Source: Osedax frankpressi
Lineage: Eukaryota; Annelida; Polychaeta; Sabellida; Siboglinidae
Assembly: GCA_964035775.1 (NCBI GenBank)
Contig: OZ038314.1
Location: 394,936 to 458,935 of the forward strand
Length of the DNA stretch: 64,000 nt
Reading direction: 5' to 3'
Made by a program: the position numbers and the translations under genes. The notes under the pieces are model-generated. The model was not told the DNA's origin. It saw only the letters and a program-made list of their open reading frames with translations, and ran no database searches. Below, in pieces: positions 1-14,782 of the stretch (position 1 is its first letter; each line of letters opens with the position of its first letter).

Positions 1-659
1 AATAAAAAGTACACTAAATTTATTTTAACAATACTATACATAATAACTTATTAATTATTTTATACATTAAAAATACATTATATTTATTTATAATATTTAT
101 TATTTCTAAATTATGATTTATATTGTTAATTAATGTTCAATTAATAATCAATCATACATTTATATAAAACATATAGAAATAGGTAACAATATATATTGAA
201 TGCATATTAGTTGATAATAACTAAAGACAACAATTTAAAAAATATATCTATTATTATTTAAATTTATGATTCTTTAAGTATTTGTATTATTATATATTTG
301 AACTTCTTTTATCTTTATATTTAGAATATTAAACAAACATATTATATGAATAAAATACAAATAGAATTAGGGATATATTTTTATTATTCAATATTAAACA
401 TAATATATTGTTTAAATCTTTATACAATTTACTTATAATATATAATGAAAAATATACAATAAATATATATATGGCATATATATCATAACACATAATACAA
501 ATATTAATACCATTCAATACATACATAGTATAGTCTGCTATCTCTAATTGACTAATAATATTCTATTCATTTATGTCATCTGACTACCAATTCTAATAGA
601 GGGCATATAGTCTAATATATGCAAACATTTCTCAGTCTATTATTATCTTGTTTATACCA

Positions 660-1556
660 GCACTCACTCTGTACACTGTACACACCTTACTCTGTACACT
701 GTACACTGTACACACCTTACTCTGTACACTGTACACTGTACACTGTACACACCTTATTCTGTACACTGTACACTGTACACACCTTACTATGTACACTGTA
801 CACTGTACACTTCTTACTCTGTACACTGTACACTGTACACACCTTACTCTGTACACTGTACACTGTACACACCTTACTCTGTACACTGTACACTTCTTAC
901 TCTGTACATTGTACACACCTTACTCTGTACACTGTACACTGTACACTGTACACTTCTTACTCTGTACACTGTACTCTGTACTCTGTACACTGTACACTTC
1001 TTACTCTGTACACTGTACACTGTACTCTATACACTGTACACTGTACTCTGTACACTGTACACTGTACTCTGTACACTGTACACTTCTTACTCTGTACACT
1101 GTACACTGTACTCTGTACACTGTACACTATACACTTCTTACACTGTACACTGTACACACCTTACTCTGTACACTGTACACTTCTTACACTGTACACCGTA
1201 CACTTCTTACTCTGTACACTGTACACTTCTTACTCTGTACACTGTACACCGTACACTTCTTAATCTGTACACTGTACACTGTACACACCTTACTCTGTAC
1301 TATGTACACTTCTTACTATATATTCTATATTTTGTACATTGTAAACTGTACTATGTACACTGTTAACTATACACTATATATTGTACACTGTACATATACA
1401 GTGTACACTGTAAACTATACTCTGTACTCTGTACACTTTTCTCTGTACACTTTTCTCTGTACACTGTACACTTCTTATTCTGTGTATTATGTATCTCTAT
1501 ACAACACATATAACACTCTGTACAATGTACATTGTATTCTGTACAATGTACACATC
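660..1556. repeat. TGTACA-rich minisatellite
   Basis: Mix of 7-bp units ACTGTAC and longer units such as ACACCTTACTCTGTAC and ACTTCTTACTCTGTAC. It degenerates after about 1300. The core TGTACA is its own reverse complement, so both strands carry open frames that are repeat artefacts. A small relative lies at 15322-15400. Confidence 0.95.
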
Positions 1557-1798
1557 CTATATAGGTGTATACTCATACCCTTGTACTGGAGCAATGCTAT
1601 TACCTCTACCTAGAAGTTGTACTCGCTCTTAGAAGCTAAATTATACTTGAGAAGTTCTTGAGAAGTACTTACTGTCTACCGTAAAATGTACTTAACAGCT
1701 AAAGTAATTGAAGTCACAATGCTCCTCGACACAATTTTGTATTTATGTTTTTTATTTGATTAGAAATATATTATAAATAAATACTCAATATATCTATA

Positions 1799-1800
<2 letters not shown>

Positions 1801-1854
<54 letters not shown>
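1801..1854. repeat. (TA)n microsatellite
   Basis: About 27 TA dinucleotides. Other TA runs of similar kind are at 14750, 17128, 27249, 42100, 46012, 49735 and 52206. Confidence 0.95.
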
Positions 1855-1859
<5 letters not shown>

Positions 1860-2726
1860 GTATATCTAATAAGACATATAGTTTAACATTATCATCTAAA
1901 GATTAAAAATAATGATTAAATAACTCTGAGTCATTTATTTATGATGCAATTTATTGCATGTGCTTATATAATAAATTGTATATAAATAAATAAATCTATC
2001 TGACATTACATAGTCTTTATTATAAGTGAATTTGGAGTTTCCATCATGATGTTGGAGTTTGTAAAAAAACATATTTTATTCTTTGAGAATGTTGATTAAC
2101 TAATCAGATGTTGGCATTTGGTAATTACTTTGCTTATGTTTTATAAATATAATCAACAAATCTCATAGGAAAGTATTTTATTTTGATATTCATTAGTGAT
2201 CAATTGATCTATTCTCTTAAATAATGTATCATTAATATATATTATTAAATATGTATTAAAATAATTAATCATTATTAATTTTATTTCAATTGTTATTAGT
2301 TAATTTTTGTATTACTTAATTACTTTATTACTTAATTATTTAATCTCTTAATTTCTTAATTACTTTATTATTTAATTTCTTTATAACTTTATTACTTTTA
2401 TACTTTATTATTTAATTATTATTTTAATTAATTACTTTATTACTCAATTATTTAATTATTTTAATATTATTTTAAATAATTACTATAATTACTTAATTAC
2501 CACATTATTATTATTTTCATTGAATATATGAACCTTGAATCTGAATTTATTTCTATTATCAGTTACTTTATTTTATACCTATTTCAATTCTTCATACATA
2601 ACAATATAGTAACTTACATTATGATATTATAATAGATTGCTTTATTTATTAACTTCTTTAAAACTTTGTATCATTTAATCCTCTAATATTAACTCAACTA
2701 ACTAAAACTTATACTGCCTCCCGCAG
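1860..2726. other. AT-rich stretch without recognisable gene
   Basis: Very AT-rich. A degenerate TTACTTAATTA-like run at about 2300-2480. No exon or RNA seen. Confidence 0.6.
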
Positions 2727-2810
2727 CCCATCTTCTAAACGAGAGCCTGTTGTCCACTAACCTTCAACAACTCGGCCAAACTGCTCACCAACGAGATGAA
2801 CATATCATTG
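2727..2810 (+). CDS. ASAP: ASAP possible BAR helix exon (doubtful)
   Basis: A GC-richer 84-bp island between a good acceptor (CTCCCGCAG) and a strong donor (GTATGT). One frame is open (2+27 codons+1): [20 protein letters not shown] and on. It weakly resembles the BAR helix beginning LLEEAL in ASAP1. The exon that should link it to 6074 was not found, so membership in the gene is inferred. Confidence 0.45.
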
Positions 2811-5800
2811 GTATGTAATACATGGCCAAAGAATAACAAATATTATATAACATATCATTAATTATAATTAAAGAATAGAAATATACATTAATTTTATTTG
2901 TATCCAAAACTTATTTTTGATTTAAAATTTTGTGGGATATTTGTATGATAAGCATTAGATTTATTTCTCCTGATAAATATTATATTAAATAAGCAAAAGT
3001 ATTGTGCAATTTATGTAAATATAGGTATATTAATTTTATATTAAAAAGCAATATTATAGAATATAAATATAGGTATATAATATATTTAGTAGAAATACTT
3101 TAAATACTTATAAAGTAGTAGAAATACTTTAAATTTGTGTTTTTGATGACAATTATACTTTTTAATTATTATTATATTTTTATAAATTATAATTTTATAT
3201 TTCTCTTAATTCTCGAATATTGATAATCTAATTATCTTTCATATATGTGAATCCTCTTAAAAGAATTACATTGTTTTAGTTCTAATTCATGTATGGTAAC
3301 AAATAACTTTCTCAAGTAAAAGAAAAATAAAAGCTGATAAATATGTATTTTGCATCCGTACATATAATTTGAAATGCTAATATGTATTTCTTTTGACATA
3401 TAATATATTTTTCTTAGACAAATGGACGAGTCTACAATCCAGAATGATAAGGTACTTTTGCTTATTATTGTATACATTAAGGTAGCATTAGTATATCTTA
3501 GTTATACATCATGTGAGTAAATGGCAAATGAAAATCGAGATTATTTAATCAAAGTGTATATTTTTAATTACCACGAGTATCAAAGACATTTTTGTTTTGT
3601 AAAATTAAAAAATAAATTTCCTCTTGAATGGTAAATCCAGGTCATCATACACAATGTAAACAATGGAGACAACTATTCAAATACGTTATAACTTAGTTTA
3701 TAACTTCTTTTCATATTTAACTACGCTATATTAGACTCCGAATTCGAGTAATTCGTAATTCGCCGGCATCGCTCCGTTACATAATTATGTAATAGTCGTT
3801 TTTAGATAAGGATCTCAAAGGTATTACTGTGATATAGGCGATAAATAATTCACACCCGTATACGCCCGTTTACGCGATATCGTCTGCTTTTATTAATTGT
3901 GAATACCAATAACTAAATAAACCCACAACGCTTTGCATTCGAATATATTCAGCAATAGATATGTTTGAAATATAGATGCTATGAAGTTAATCAATCATTG
4001 AATCGTATGACCAGTGGATGGTGATTTCTCTCATTACCTGTTCTATATCTTATTATCTCTATATTATAACAATACAGTTATATAAGGTACATTTTCACAA
4101 CTACTACCCATACATGACTCACCTTATAAATTGTATATTCGTTGATTTCTCTACCACCATTTTAAATAAACATTAATCGTTTGCTAATTTTGTTCAATAA
4201 AACTGTATATTTTCTAAAATTAATTGTATTCCTATCCGCAGGGTCTATTCCGCCTTGAATCATAATCGATGTTATTATATAATTACAGCTTAACTACTTT
4301 GAAGAACAGATTATGATTATTATTTATGTGTAGTGCTTGCCTACTGTAACACTGGATTATCTTAATACCAAGAGTTTAAAATAACGGTCCCGGCCGTACT
4401 TGCTATCCATATCTATGTTCACGTAAATGTACACGTAGCCATCTTATCTTGTCATTGACCATTGCTGAACATCTTCCGATTGTTGACAAATGCCACGTCT
4501 AGATTTAAACAAGATTACATTAATGAATGTAATCCCCGAATCTATGCATGACGATTATTTAATTCAAAATCTATAAATCACAAACTCTCTTACTTTCTCT
4601 CATCTGTCGTTTACAAGATGATATTAGTATTTGATGATTAGTATTTACGTTCAAACATTGATATATTATACAATTTCTATTTCATTACTCTTATGATTGA
4701 TTATGTTATTGTTAACTAAAACTAACTTTAAAGGAAACTAAAAAAACTATTTTAATGATTTATTTCTAAATATTTCATTAATTTGAAATTTTGAGGTACT
4801 TTATTTAGACTGCAATGATAAACTTTTGTAATGTTATATGTATAAGTATTTGTATATGTAAGTATTTGTATCTATTAGTATTAGTATATATGAGTATTTG
4901 TATCTATAAGTATTTGTATATGTAAGTATTTGTATCTATTAGTATTAGTATATATGAGTATTTGTATCTATAAGTATTTGTATATGTAAGTATTTGTATC
5001 TATTAGTATTAGTATATATGAGTATTTGTATTTATAAGTATTTGTATATGTAAGTATTTGTATCTATTAGTATTAGTATATATGAGTATTTGTATCTATA
5101 AGTATTTGTATATGTAAGTATTTGTATCTATTAGTATTAGTATATATGAGTATTTGTATCTATAAGTATTTGTATATGTAAGTATTTGTATCTATTAGTA
5201 TTAGTATATATGAGTATTTGTATCTATAAGTATTTGTATATGTAAGTATTTGTATCTATTAGTATTAGTATATATGAGTATTTGTATCTATAAGTATTTG
5301 TATATGTAAGTATTTGTATCTATTAGTATTAGTATATATGAGTATTTGTATTTATAAGTATTTGTATATGTAAGTATTTGTATCTATTAGTATTAGTATA
5401 TATGAGTATTTGTATCTATAAGTATTTGTATATGTAAGTATTTGTATCTATTAGTATTAGTATATATGAGTATTTGTATCTATAATTATTTGTATATGTA
5501 AGTATTTGTATCTATTAGTATTTGTATATGTGAGTATTTGTATCTATAAGTATTAGCATATGTGAGTATTTGTATCTATAAGTAGTATTATATTTTGTAG
5601 TATTTGTATCTATTAGTATTAACACATGTGAGTATTTGTATCTATTAGTATTAGCACATGTGAGTATTTGTACTTATTAGTATATATGAGTATTTCTACC
5701 TAGCAATAGTATATTTATATAATATTTAGTGAGTTAAGAAACGTATAATGAACCTCTGACATTTATAATTCAAGTTATATAGTTTCATTATTTCATTGCA

Positions 5801-6343
5801 ATTCTCTAATGTAATATCATATTGCATTGTCCCTATTATTAGATTATTTGTTACATTGTCTAAATGTCCTGAATATGTAATCTCTTTACATTCGCCTTCC
5901 TATGAAATAACTCACTTCATTACTTAATTACTTACTTGTAATATTCGTATATCATTCTAATGTCTTGGTCAGTTTCAAAAGTCGGATGTACCTAGATCTA
6001 CAACCCCCGAGAGTAATGACCATCGCGTGCCTCGATACCGAGTGGATTCGTCTTAAACCTACACATTTCGCAGGTGATGCCTTCATTAAATTTGCGACTG
6101 TCGCCCAAGACCTCTCCGACATCATGAACAACATGGTTAGTCGCTTGACCGTTGTGGTCAACATATCTCTGCAGGCTATAGGCTAAGGTACAATAGGAAA
6201 TTATTTGTAAACCAATATGTTTGAGTACACACATATATATATTATATATATAAATATATGGTTATATGTGTTTAAATGTGTAGATTCCATTGAAGTCATG
6301 TAAACACCTTCAGTATAGTACGGATACGTTTGCATATGAGTAC

Positions 6344-6384
<41 letters not shown>

Positions 6385-9300
6385 ATGGGTAGTGGTAAGT
6401 GTAGCGGTGTAAATATATGTGCGATTATGGTAGTTATCGTGTCCCGTGATGTGTGAGTTTGTATATAGTCAAATAGATACGATACTTAGAGATGCTATGT
6501 GAGGAATTTCGCTAGTGTCTGTGTAAGTGTGTGTAAATGTATGTAGGTTTGTGGGTGAGTTCATTCTGGGTAAATATTGTCTCTCAAAATGAACTACAAT
6601 TAAGTGTCATGTCAATACTTACTGACGAATTGGAATTGTTGCGAATATATTATATAATAGATTATGTAATAGATTATGTAACTAATAATTATGTAACGCG
6701 TATTGGTAACAATATTCATATTGTGTAGTGGAGGTACAGTAAGTTAGATCGAATTATTTACCTATAACATCTATTGTTTACCTATAACATCTATTGTTTA
6801 CCTATAAAATCTATTGTTTACCTATAACATCTATTGTTTACCTATAACATCTATTGTTTACCTATAACATCTATTGTTTACCTAGAACATCTATTGTTTA
6901 CCTATAACATCTATTGTTTACCTATAACATCTATTGTTTACCTATAACATCTATTGTTTACCTATAACATCTATTGTTTACCTATAACATCTATTGTTTA
7001 CCTATAACATCTATTGTTTACCTATAACATCTATTGTTTACCTATAACATCTATTGTTTACCTATAACATCTATTGTTTACCTATAACATCTATTGTTTA
7101 CCTATAACATCTATTGTTTACCTATAACATCTATTGTTTACCTATAACATCTATTGTTTACCTATAACATCTATTGTTTACCTATAACATCTATTGTTTA
7201 CCTATAATAGATTCCTACTCGGTGTATTCCCTTACACCTCTTGCACCTCTGGCTATATTCTCGCCCCCTAACTTATACCACTCCTTTTCTACAACCCCAC
7301 TTACCATGCCCTACAGCCCCTACTACACTACTCCCTACTATACTATACCCTACTACACTACATGCCCTACTATAATACACCCCCTACTACACTATACCCA
7401 CTACACTACACTCTACCCCTCACTACACTACACCCCTTATCACACTTAACCCATACTCTACTACTTCCTATACAACTCTATACCTGTGCTACACTAATCT
7501 ACCCCCTACTATACTACACCCCTTACCACACCTAACCCCTACTATACTACACCCCTTACCACACCTAACCCCTACTATACTACACCCCTTACCACACCTA
7601 ACCCTACTATACTACACCCCTTACCACACCTAACCCCTACTATATTACTTCCTATACTACTCTATACCCGTACTTCACTACACTACCCCCTACTACACTA
7701 TATCCCCTACTACACTATACACCCTACTACAATACACCCTACTACACTACACCCTACTACACTACACCCCCTACTACACTACACCCCCTACTACTCTACA
7801 CCCTACTACTCTACACCCCCTACTACACTACACCCTACTACTCTACACCCCCTACTACACTACACCCTACTACTCTACACCCCCTACTACACTACACCCT
7901 ACTACTCTACACCCCCTACTACACTACACCCTACTACTCTACACCCCCTACTACACTACACCCCCTACTACAATACACCCTACTACTCTACACCCCCTAC
8001 TACACTACACCCTACTACTCTACACCCCCTACTACACTACACCCTACTACTCTATACTCCCTACTACACTACACCCTACTACACTATACTCTCTACTACA
8101 CTAAACCCCCTACTACAATAAACCCCCTACTAGACTACACCCTACTACACTACTCCCTATTACACTACACCCCCTACTATTGCCTTACCCTCACTACATC
8201 GTCACACCTAGATGCAGAGTATTGGTAATATTATAATGTTTCCTTTGGACTCGGTGACAAAAGTTTTGAAATGCGACGCCAGGAAGTCTTTGGATAAGGC
8301 TGCCAAAGAATATGACGTCAAACTGTTGGTACACCAATCGTAGAACATTGTTACGGTGAGCTATAGAGTAGAATTTCAGTAATCAATCTGATTAACATGA
8401 AGACGGGGTGTTTTATATTTCTATGTTGTCCCCCTAGTCTATGACCCCGAATGACCCTACATTGATCTTAACAGAAATAAACTTGAGAAGGAAAAGCGAC
8501 AACAAGCCAAAGAAGCTGGAATGATGAGGACTGACATCTCTCCTGCTGAGGTTTTAACATCTTATACTTCTTATACCTCTTATACTTCTTATACCTCTTA
8601 TACCTCTTATACCTCTTATACCTCTTATACCTCTTATACCTCTTATACCTCTTATACCTCTTATACCTCTTATACCTCTTATACCTCTTATACCTCTTAG
8701 ACCTCTTATACCTCTTATACCTCTTATACTTCTTAGACCTCTTATACCTCTTATACCTCTTATACCTCTTATACCTCTTATACCTCTTATACCTCTTATA
8801 CCTCTTATACCTCTTATACCTCTTATACCTCTTATACCTCTTAGACCTCTTATACCTCTTATACCTCTTATACTTCTTAGACCTCTTATACCTCTTATAC
8901 CTCTTATACCTCTTATACCTCTTATACCTCTTATACCTCTTATACCTCTTAGACCTCTTATACCTCTTATACCTCTTATACTTCTTAGACCTCTTATACC
9001 TCTTATACCTCTTATACCTCTTATACCTCTTATACCTCTTATACCTCTTATACCTCTTATACCTCTTATACCTCTTATACCTCTTATACCTCTTATACTT
9101 CTTATACTTCTTATACCTCTTATACTTCTTATACCTCTTATACCTCTTATACCTCTTAGACCTCTTATACCTCTTAGACCTCTTATACTTCTTATACTTC
9201 TTATACCTCTTATACCTCTTATACCTCTTATACCTCTTATACCTCTTATACCTCTTATACCTCTTATACCTCTTATACCTCTTAGACCTCTTATACTTCT

Positions 9301-12300
9301 TATACTTCTTATACCTCTTATACCTCTTATACCTCTTATACCTCTTATACCTCTTATACCTCTTATACCTCTTATACCTCTTATACCTCTTAGACCTCTT
9401 ATACCTCTTATACCTCTTATACTTCTTAGACCTCTTATACCTCTTATACCTCTTATACCTCTTATACCTCTTATACCTCTTATACCTCTTATACCTCTTA
9501 TACCTCTTATACCTCTTATACCTCTTATACCTCTTATACCTCTTATACTTCTTATACTTCTTATACTTCTTATACCTCTTATACTTCTTATACTTCTTAT
9601 ACTTCTTATACCTCTTATACCTCTTATACCTCTTATACCTCTTATACCTCTTATACCTCTTATACCTCTTATACCTCTTATACCTCTTATACCTCTTATA
9701 CCTCTTATACTTCTTATACTTCTTATACCTCTTATACTTCTTATACTTCTTATACCTCTTATACCTCTTATACCTCTTATACCTCTTATACCTCTTATAC
9801 CTCTTATACCTCTTATACCTCTTATACCTCTTATACCTCTTATACTTCTTATACTTCTTATACTTCTTATACCTCTTATACCTCTTATACCTCTTGGACA
9901 CAATTTATATTAAAACGGCATTATCAAGTTTTGCATTTCAATTCACAGATTGCAGAAGATATCGAAAAGGAAAAACGACTATATCAATTACAAATCACTG
10001 AGGTAACCAGTGAATAGCCTAGTACAATAGCCTAGTACAATAGCCTAGTACAGTAGCCTAGTACAATAGCCTAGTACAATAGCCTAGTACAATAGCCTAG
10101 TACAATAGCCTAGTACAATAGCTTAGTACAATACCCTAGTACAAATAGCCTAGTACAATAGCCTAGTACAATATCCTAGTACAATAGCCTAGTACAATAG
10201 CCTAGTACAATACCCTAGTACAATAGCCTAGTACAATACCCTAGTAAAATAGCCTAGTACAATAGCCTAGTACAATACCCTAGTACAATAGCCTAGTACA
10301 ATAGCCTAGTACAATATCCTAGTACAATACCCTAGTACAATAGCCTAGTACAATACCCTAGTATAATATCCTAGTACAATAGCCTAGTACAATAGCCTAG
10401 TACAATAGCCTAGTACAATAGCCTAGTACAATAGCCTAGTACAATAGCCTAGTACAATAGCCTAGTACAATAGCCTAGTACAATAACCTAGTATAATAGC
10501 CTAGTACAATAGCCTTTCCAAACATAGCCTAGTACAATAGCCTTCTCAAACATATCCTAGTACAATAGCCTTCCCAAACATACCCTAGTATAATAGCCTT
10601 CCCAAACATACTCTAGTACAATAGCCTTCCCAAACATACCCTAGTACAATGTCCTTCCCAAACATACCCTAGTACAATAGCCTTCCCAAACATACCCTAG
10701 TACAATAGCCTTCCCAAAATTACCCTAGTACAAGTGCCTTCCCAAACATACCCTAGTACAATGTCCTTCCCAAACATACCCTAGTACAATAGCCTTCCCA
10801 AACATACCCTAGTACAATAGCCTTCCCAAACATACCCTAGTACAATAGCCTTCCCAAACATACCCTAGTACAATAGCCTTCCCAAACATACCCTAGTATA
10901 ATAGCCCTCTCAAACATACCCTAGTACAATAGCCTTCCCAAACATACCCTAATACAATACCCTAGTACAATAGCCTTCCCAAACATACACTAGTACAATA
11001 GCCTTCCCAAACATACCCTAGTACAATAGCCTTCCCAAACATACCCTAGTACAATAGCCTAGTACAATAGCCTTCCCAAACATACCCTAGTACAATACCT
11101 TCCCAAACATACCCTAGTACAATAGCCTTCCCAAACATACCCTAGTACAATGTCCTTCCCAAACATACCCTAGTACAATAGCCTTCCCAAATATACCCTA
11201 GTACAATGTCCTTCCCAAACATACCCTAGTACAATACCCTAGTACAATAGCCTTCCCAAACATACCCTAGTACAATAGCCTTCCCAAACATACCCTAGTA
11301 CAATAGCCTTCCCAAACATACCCTAGTACAATGTCCTTCCCAAACATACCCTAGTACAATAGCCTTCCCAAACATACCCTAGTACAATAGCCTTCCCAAA
11401 CATACCCTAGTACAATAGCCTTCCCAAACATACCCTAGTACAATAGCCTTCCCAAACATACCCTAGTACAATAGCCTTCCCAAACATACCCTAGTATAAT
11501 AGCCTTCCCAAACATACCCTAGTACAATAGCCTTCCCAAACATACCCTAGTACAATAGCCTTCCCAAACATACCCTAGTACAATACCCTAGTACAATAGC
11601 CTTCCCAAACATACCCTAGTACAATAGCCTTCCCAAACATACCCTAGTACAATGTCCTTCCCAAACATACCCTAGTACAATAGTCTTCCCAAACATACCC
11701 TAGTACAATAGCCTTCCCAAACATACCCTAGTACAATGTCCTTCCCAAACATACCCTAGTACAATAGCCTTCCCAAACATACCCTAGTACAATAGCCTTC
11801 CCAAATATACCCTAGTACAATACCCTAGTACAATAGCCTAGTACAATAGCCTTCCCAAACATACCCTAGTACAATAGCCTTCCCAAACATACCCTAGTAC
11901 AATAGCCTTCCCAAACATACCCTAGTACAATAGCCTTCCCAAACATACCCTAGTACAATAGCCTTCCCAAACATACCCTAATACAATAGCCTTCCCAATC
12001 ATACCCTAGTACAATAACCTAGTACAATACCCTAGTATAATAGCCTTCCCAAACATACCCTAGTACAATAGCCTTCCCAAACATACCTTAGTACAATAGC
12101 CTTCCCAAACATACCCTAGTACAATAGCCTTCCCAAACATACCCTAGTACAATACCCTAGTACAATGGCCTTCCCAAACATACCCTAGTACAATAGTCTT
12201 CCCAAACATACCCTAGTACAATACCCTAGTAAAATGGCCTTCCCAAACATACCCTAGTACAATAGCCTTCCCAAACATACCCTAGTATAATAGCCTTCCC

Positions 12301-14748
12301 AAACATACCCTAGTACAATAGCATTCCCAAACATACCCTAGTACAATAGCCTAGTACAATAGCCTTCCCAAACATACCCTAGTACAATAGCCTTCCCAAA
12401 CATACCCTAGTACAATACCCTTCCCAAACATACCCTAGTACAATAGCCTTCCCAAACATACCCTAGTACAATAGCCTTCCCAAACATACCCTAGTACAAT
12501 AGCCTTCCCAAACATACCCTAGTACAATACCCTAGTACAATAGCCTTCCTAAACATACCCTAGTACATTAGCCTTCCCAAACATACCCTAGTACAATAGC
12601 CTTCCCAAACATATCCTAGTACAATACCCTAGTACAATAGCCTTCCCAAACATACCCTAGTACAATACCCTAGTACAATAGCCTTCCCAAACATACCCTA
12701 TTACAATAGCCTTCCCAAACATACCCTAGTACAATAGCCTTCCCAAACATACCCTAGTACAATAGCCTTCCCAAACATACCCTAGTACAATAGCCTTCCC
12801 AAACATACCCTAGTACAATAGCCTCCCCAAATATACCCTATTACAATAGCCTTCCCAAACATACCCTAGTACAATAGCCTTCCCAAACATACCCTAGTAC
12901 AATAGCCTCCCCAAACATACCCTATTACAATAGCCTTCCCAAACATACCCTAGTACAATAGCCTTCCCAAACATACCCTAGTACAATAGCCTTCCCAAAC
13001 ATACCCTAGTACAATAGCCTAGTACAATAGCCTTCCCAAACATACCCTAGTACAATAGCCTTCCCAAACATACCCTAGTACAATAGCCTTCCCAAACATA
13101 CCCTAGTACAATACCCTTCCCAAACATACCCTAGTACAATAGCCTTCCCAAACATACCCTAGTACAATAGCCTTCCCAAACATAGTATAAACCTATTTGA
13201 AATGTTTTAGTATTTATTGAAGATGAATGAAGTAAAGTCCAAGAAAGGTGTAGATTTATTACAACATCTTATTGAATTCAACTGCATTCAATCCAAGTTA
13301 GTGATTATGATTTCAGAATATAATTAGTCACAGAAGGAAATAGTAATTTATATATTGTATTAATAATTGTTGTTTTAATATATTCATGTGAAGTTTTTAT
13401 ATTTCTATATACTCATTACATATTATATGTATTCATATTGGTATATCTATCTATCTATTTAAATTGATGAACATTAATTTGTGATTTGTTGGAAAATATA
13501 ATTCATTTATGATTTCTACTTATTGTATTTTCCTAATCTTATTTAATTGCAATTTTTTTAAATCTCTATAAAAGACAAATAAACAAAAGTGAATTTGTAG
13601 TAATTCAATTATTTTATCTCTATACATGAGTCAGTATATTATTTGATCTGTATATTATTTACTCCTATGTGTTACTTTTTATTGACCAACTTGTTCATAT
13701 ATATATACCACTTATGTTGTATACATCCATCATATTCTGCAATGCATGACCTCTATACACATATATCTATAAATGTATTCATATATAATCAACTTTTTAT
13801 TTATTCACCTATCAAGTTTCATAATATTTATTTCACTGTATTTTCTATATATTATTTCACTACATATTTATTCAATAATATAAATTATGTAAGCAGTTAT
13901 CAAATAGTGACAATTATTAAGTGTAATGTAGTATTAATATTATATTATTATGTATAGTATTAATATAATAATAATATTATAATATTATATGATTAACAAT
14001 ATTATATTATTTGTATAATAGTATTAATAGTATAATATTATAAATATTAACACTTTATATATTAATCTTAACATGAATTACTTTGTTTTCATAGTTTTGT
14101 TATTATTCAAGTATAACAATTACATAAATAATTAAATACTTTAAAATAAATAACTTCAAATAGCATATATGTACTGAGTACATTATACTCATATTTACAT
14201 TGTACTCCTATTTACATTGTACTCCCCAAGTAAATTGTACTCCTATTTAAATTGTACTCCCCTTTACATTGTACTCCCCAGGTACATTAAAATCCCCAAA
14301 TAAATTGGACTCGCATTTAAACATTTATTATTTCTTTTAATTCTTTATAATAATGTTTTTATTTCGTGTATGAAATATTTGTTACAAAGTTAAATATTAC
14401 ATAACGCACATTTTTCTCTAAAATTATCTTTCTTACGTACTGACTTAAATTATAATCAATATTCAGTTATTAAAACTCTGACCAATAAACTTACTAAATC
14501 TATAAGTTATTCAACACTAAACCATATCCACGTTAACCTTACAATAACCACCAAAGACTCTGGAGAAATAATCAAATGATTCATTATTATATAATAATAA
14601 TGAATGTAATTCCTACTAAATACTTAATAGTTACTATTTGACCACTCAATGACACTGGCATAATTATAATTACTATTTGTAATAATTACCCTTTATTCTC
14701 ATATACATATGTACTTATTAACGAAAGGAGTGCTATACTAATTAGAGT

Positions 14749-14782
<34 letters not shown>

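Noticed and set aside
619-1613. Overlapping plus and minus ORFs rich in Leu-Cys-Thr-Leu-Tyr
   Set aside because: Read-through of the TGTACA minisatellite; the same repeat is open in several frames on both strands.
3420-3452. Possible small exon ([10 protein letters not shown]) before GTACTT
   Set aside because: Too short, no homology and no phase partner identified.
4252-4320. Possible ASAP exon after CCTATCCGCAG
   Set aside because: Good-looking acceptor, but the open frame ([10 protein letters not shown]) has no usable donor in the needed phase and only faint similarity.
8468-9903. Minus-strand ORFs of 449-477 codons with Lys-Arg-Tyr or Ile-Arg-Gly repeats
   Set aside because: Produced by the 9-bp array TATACCTCT; unit length divisible by three keeps several frames open. 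They overlap ASAP exons and have no family support.
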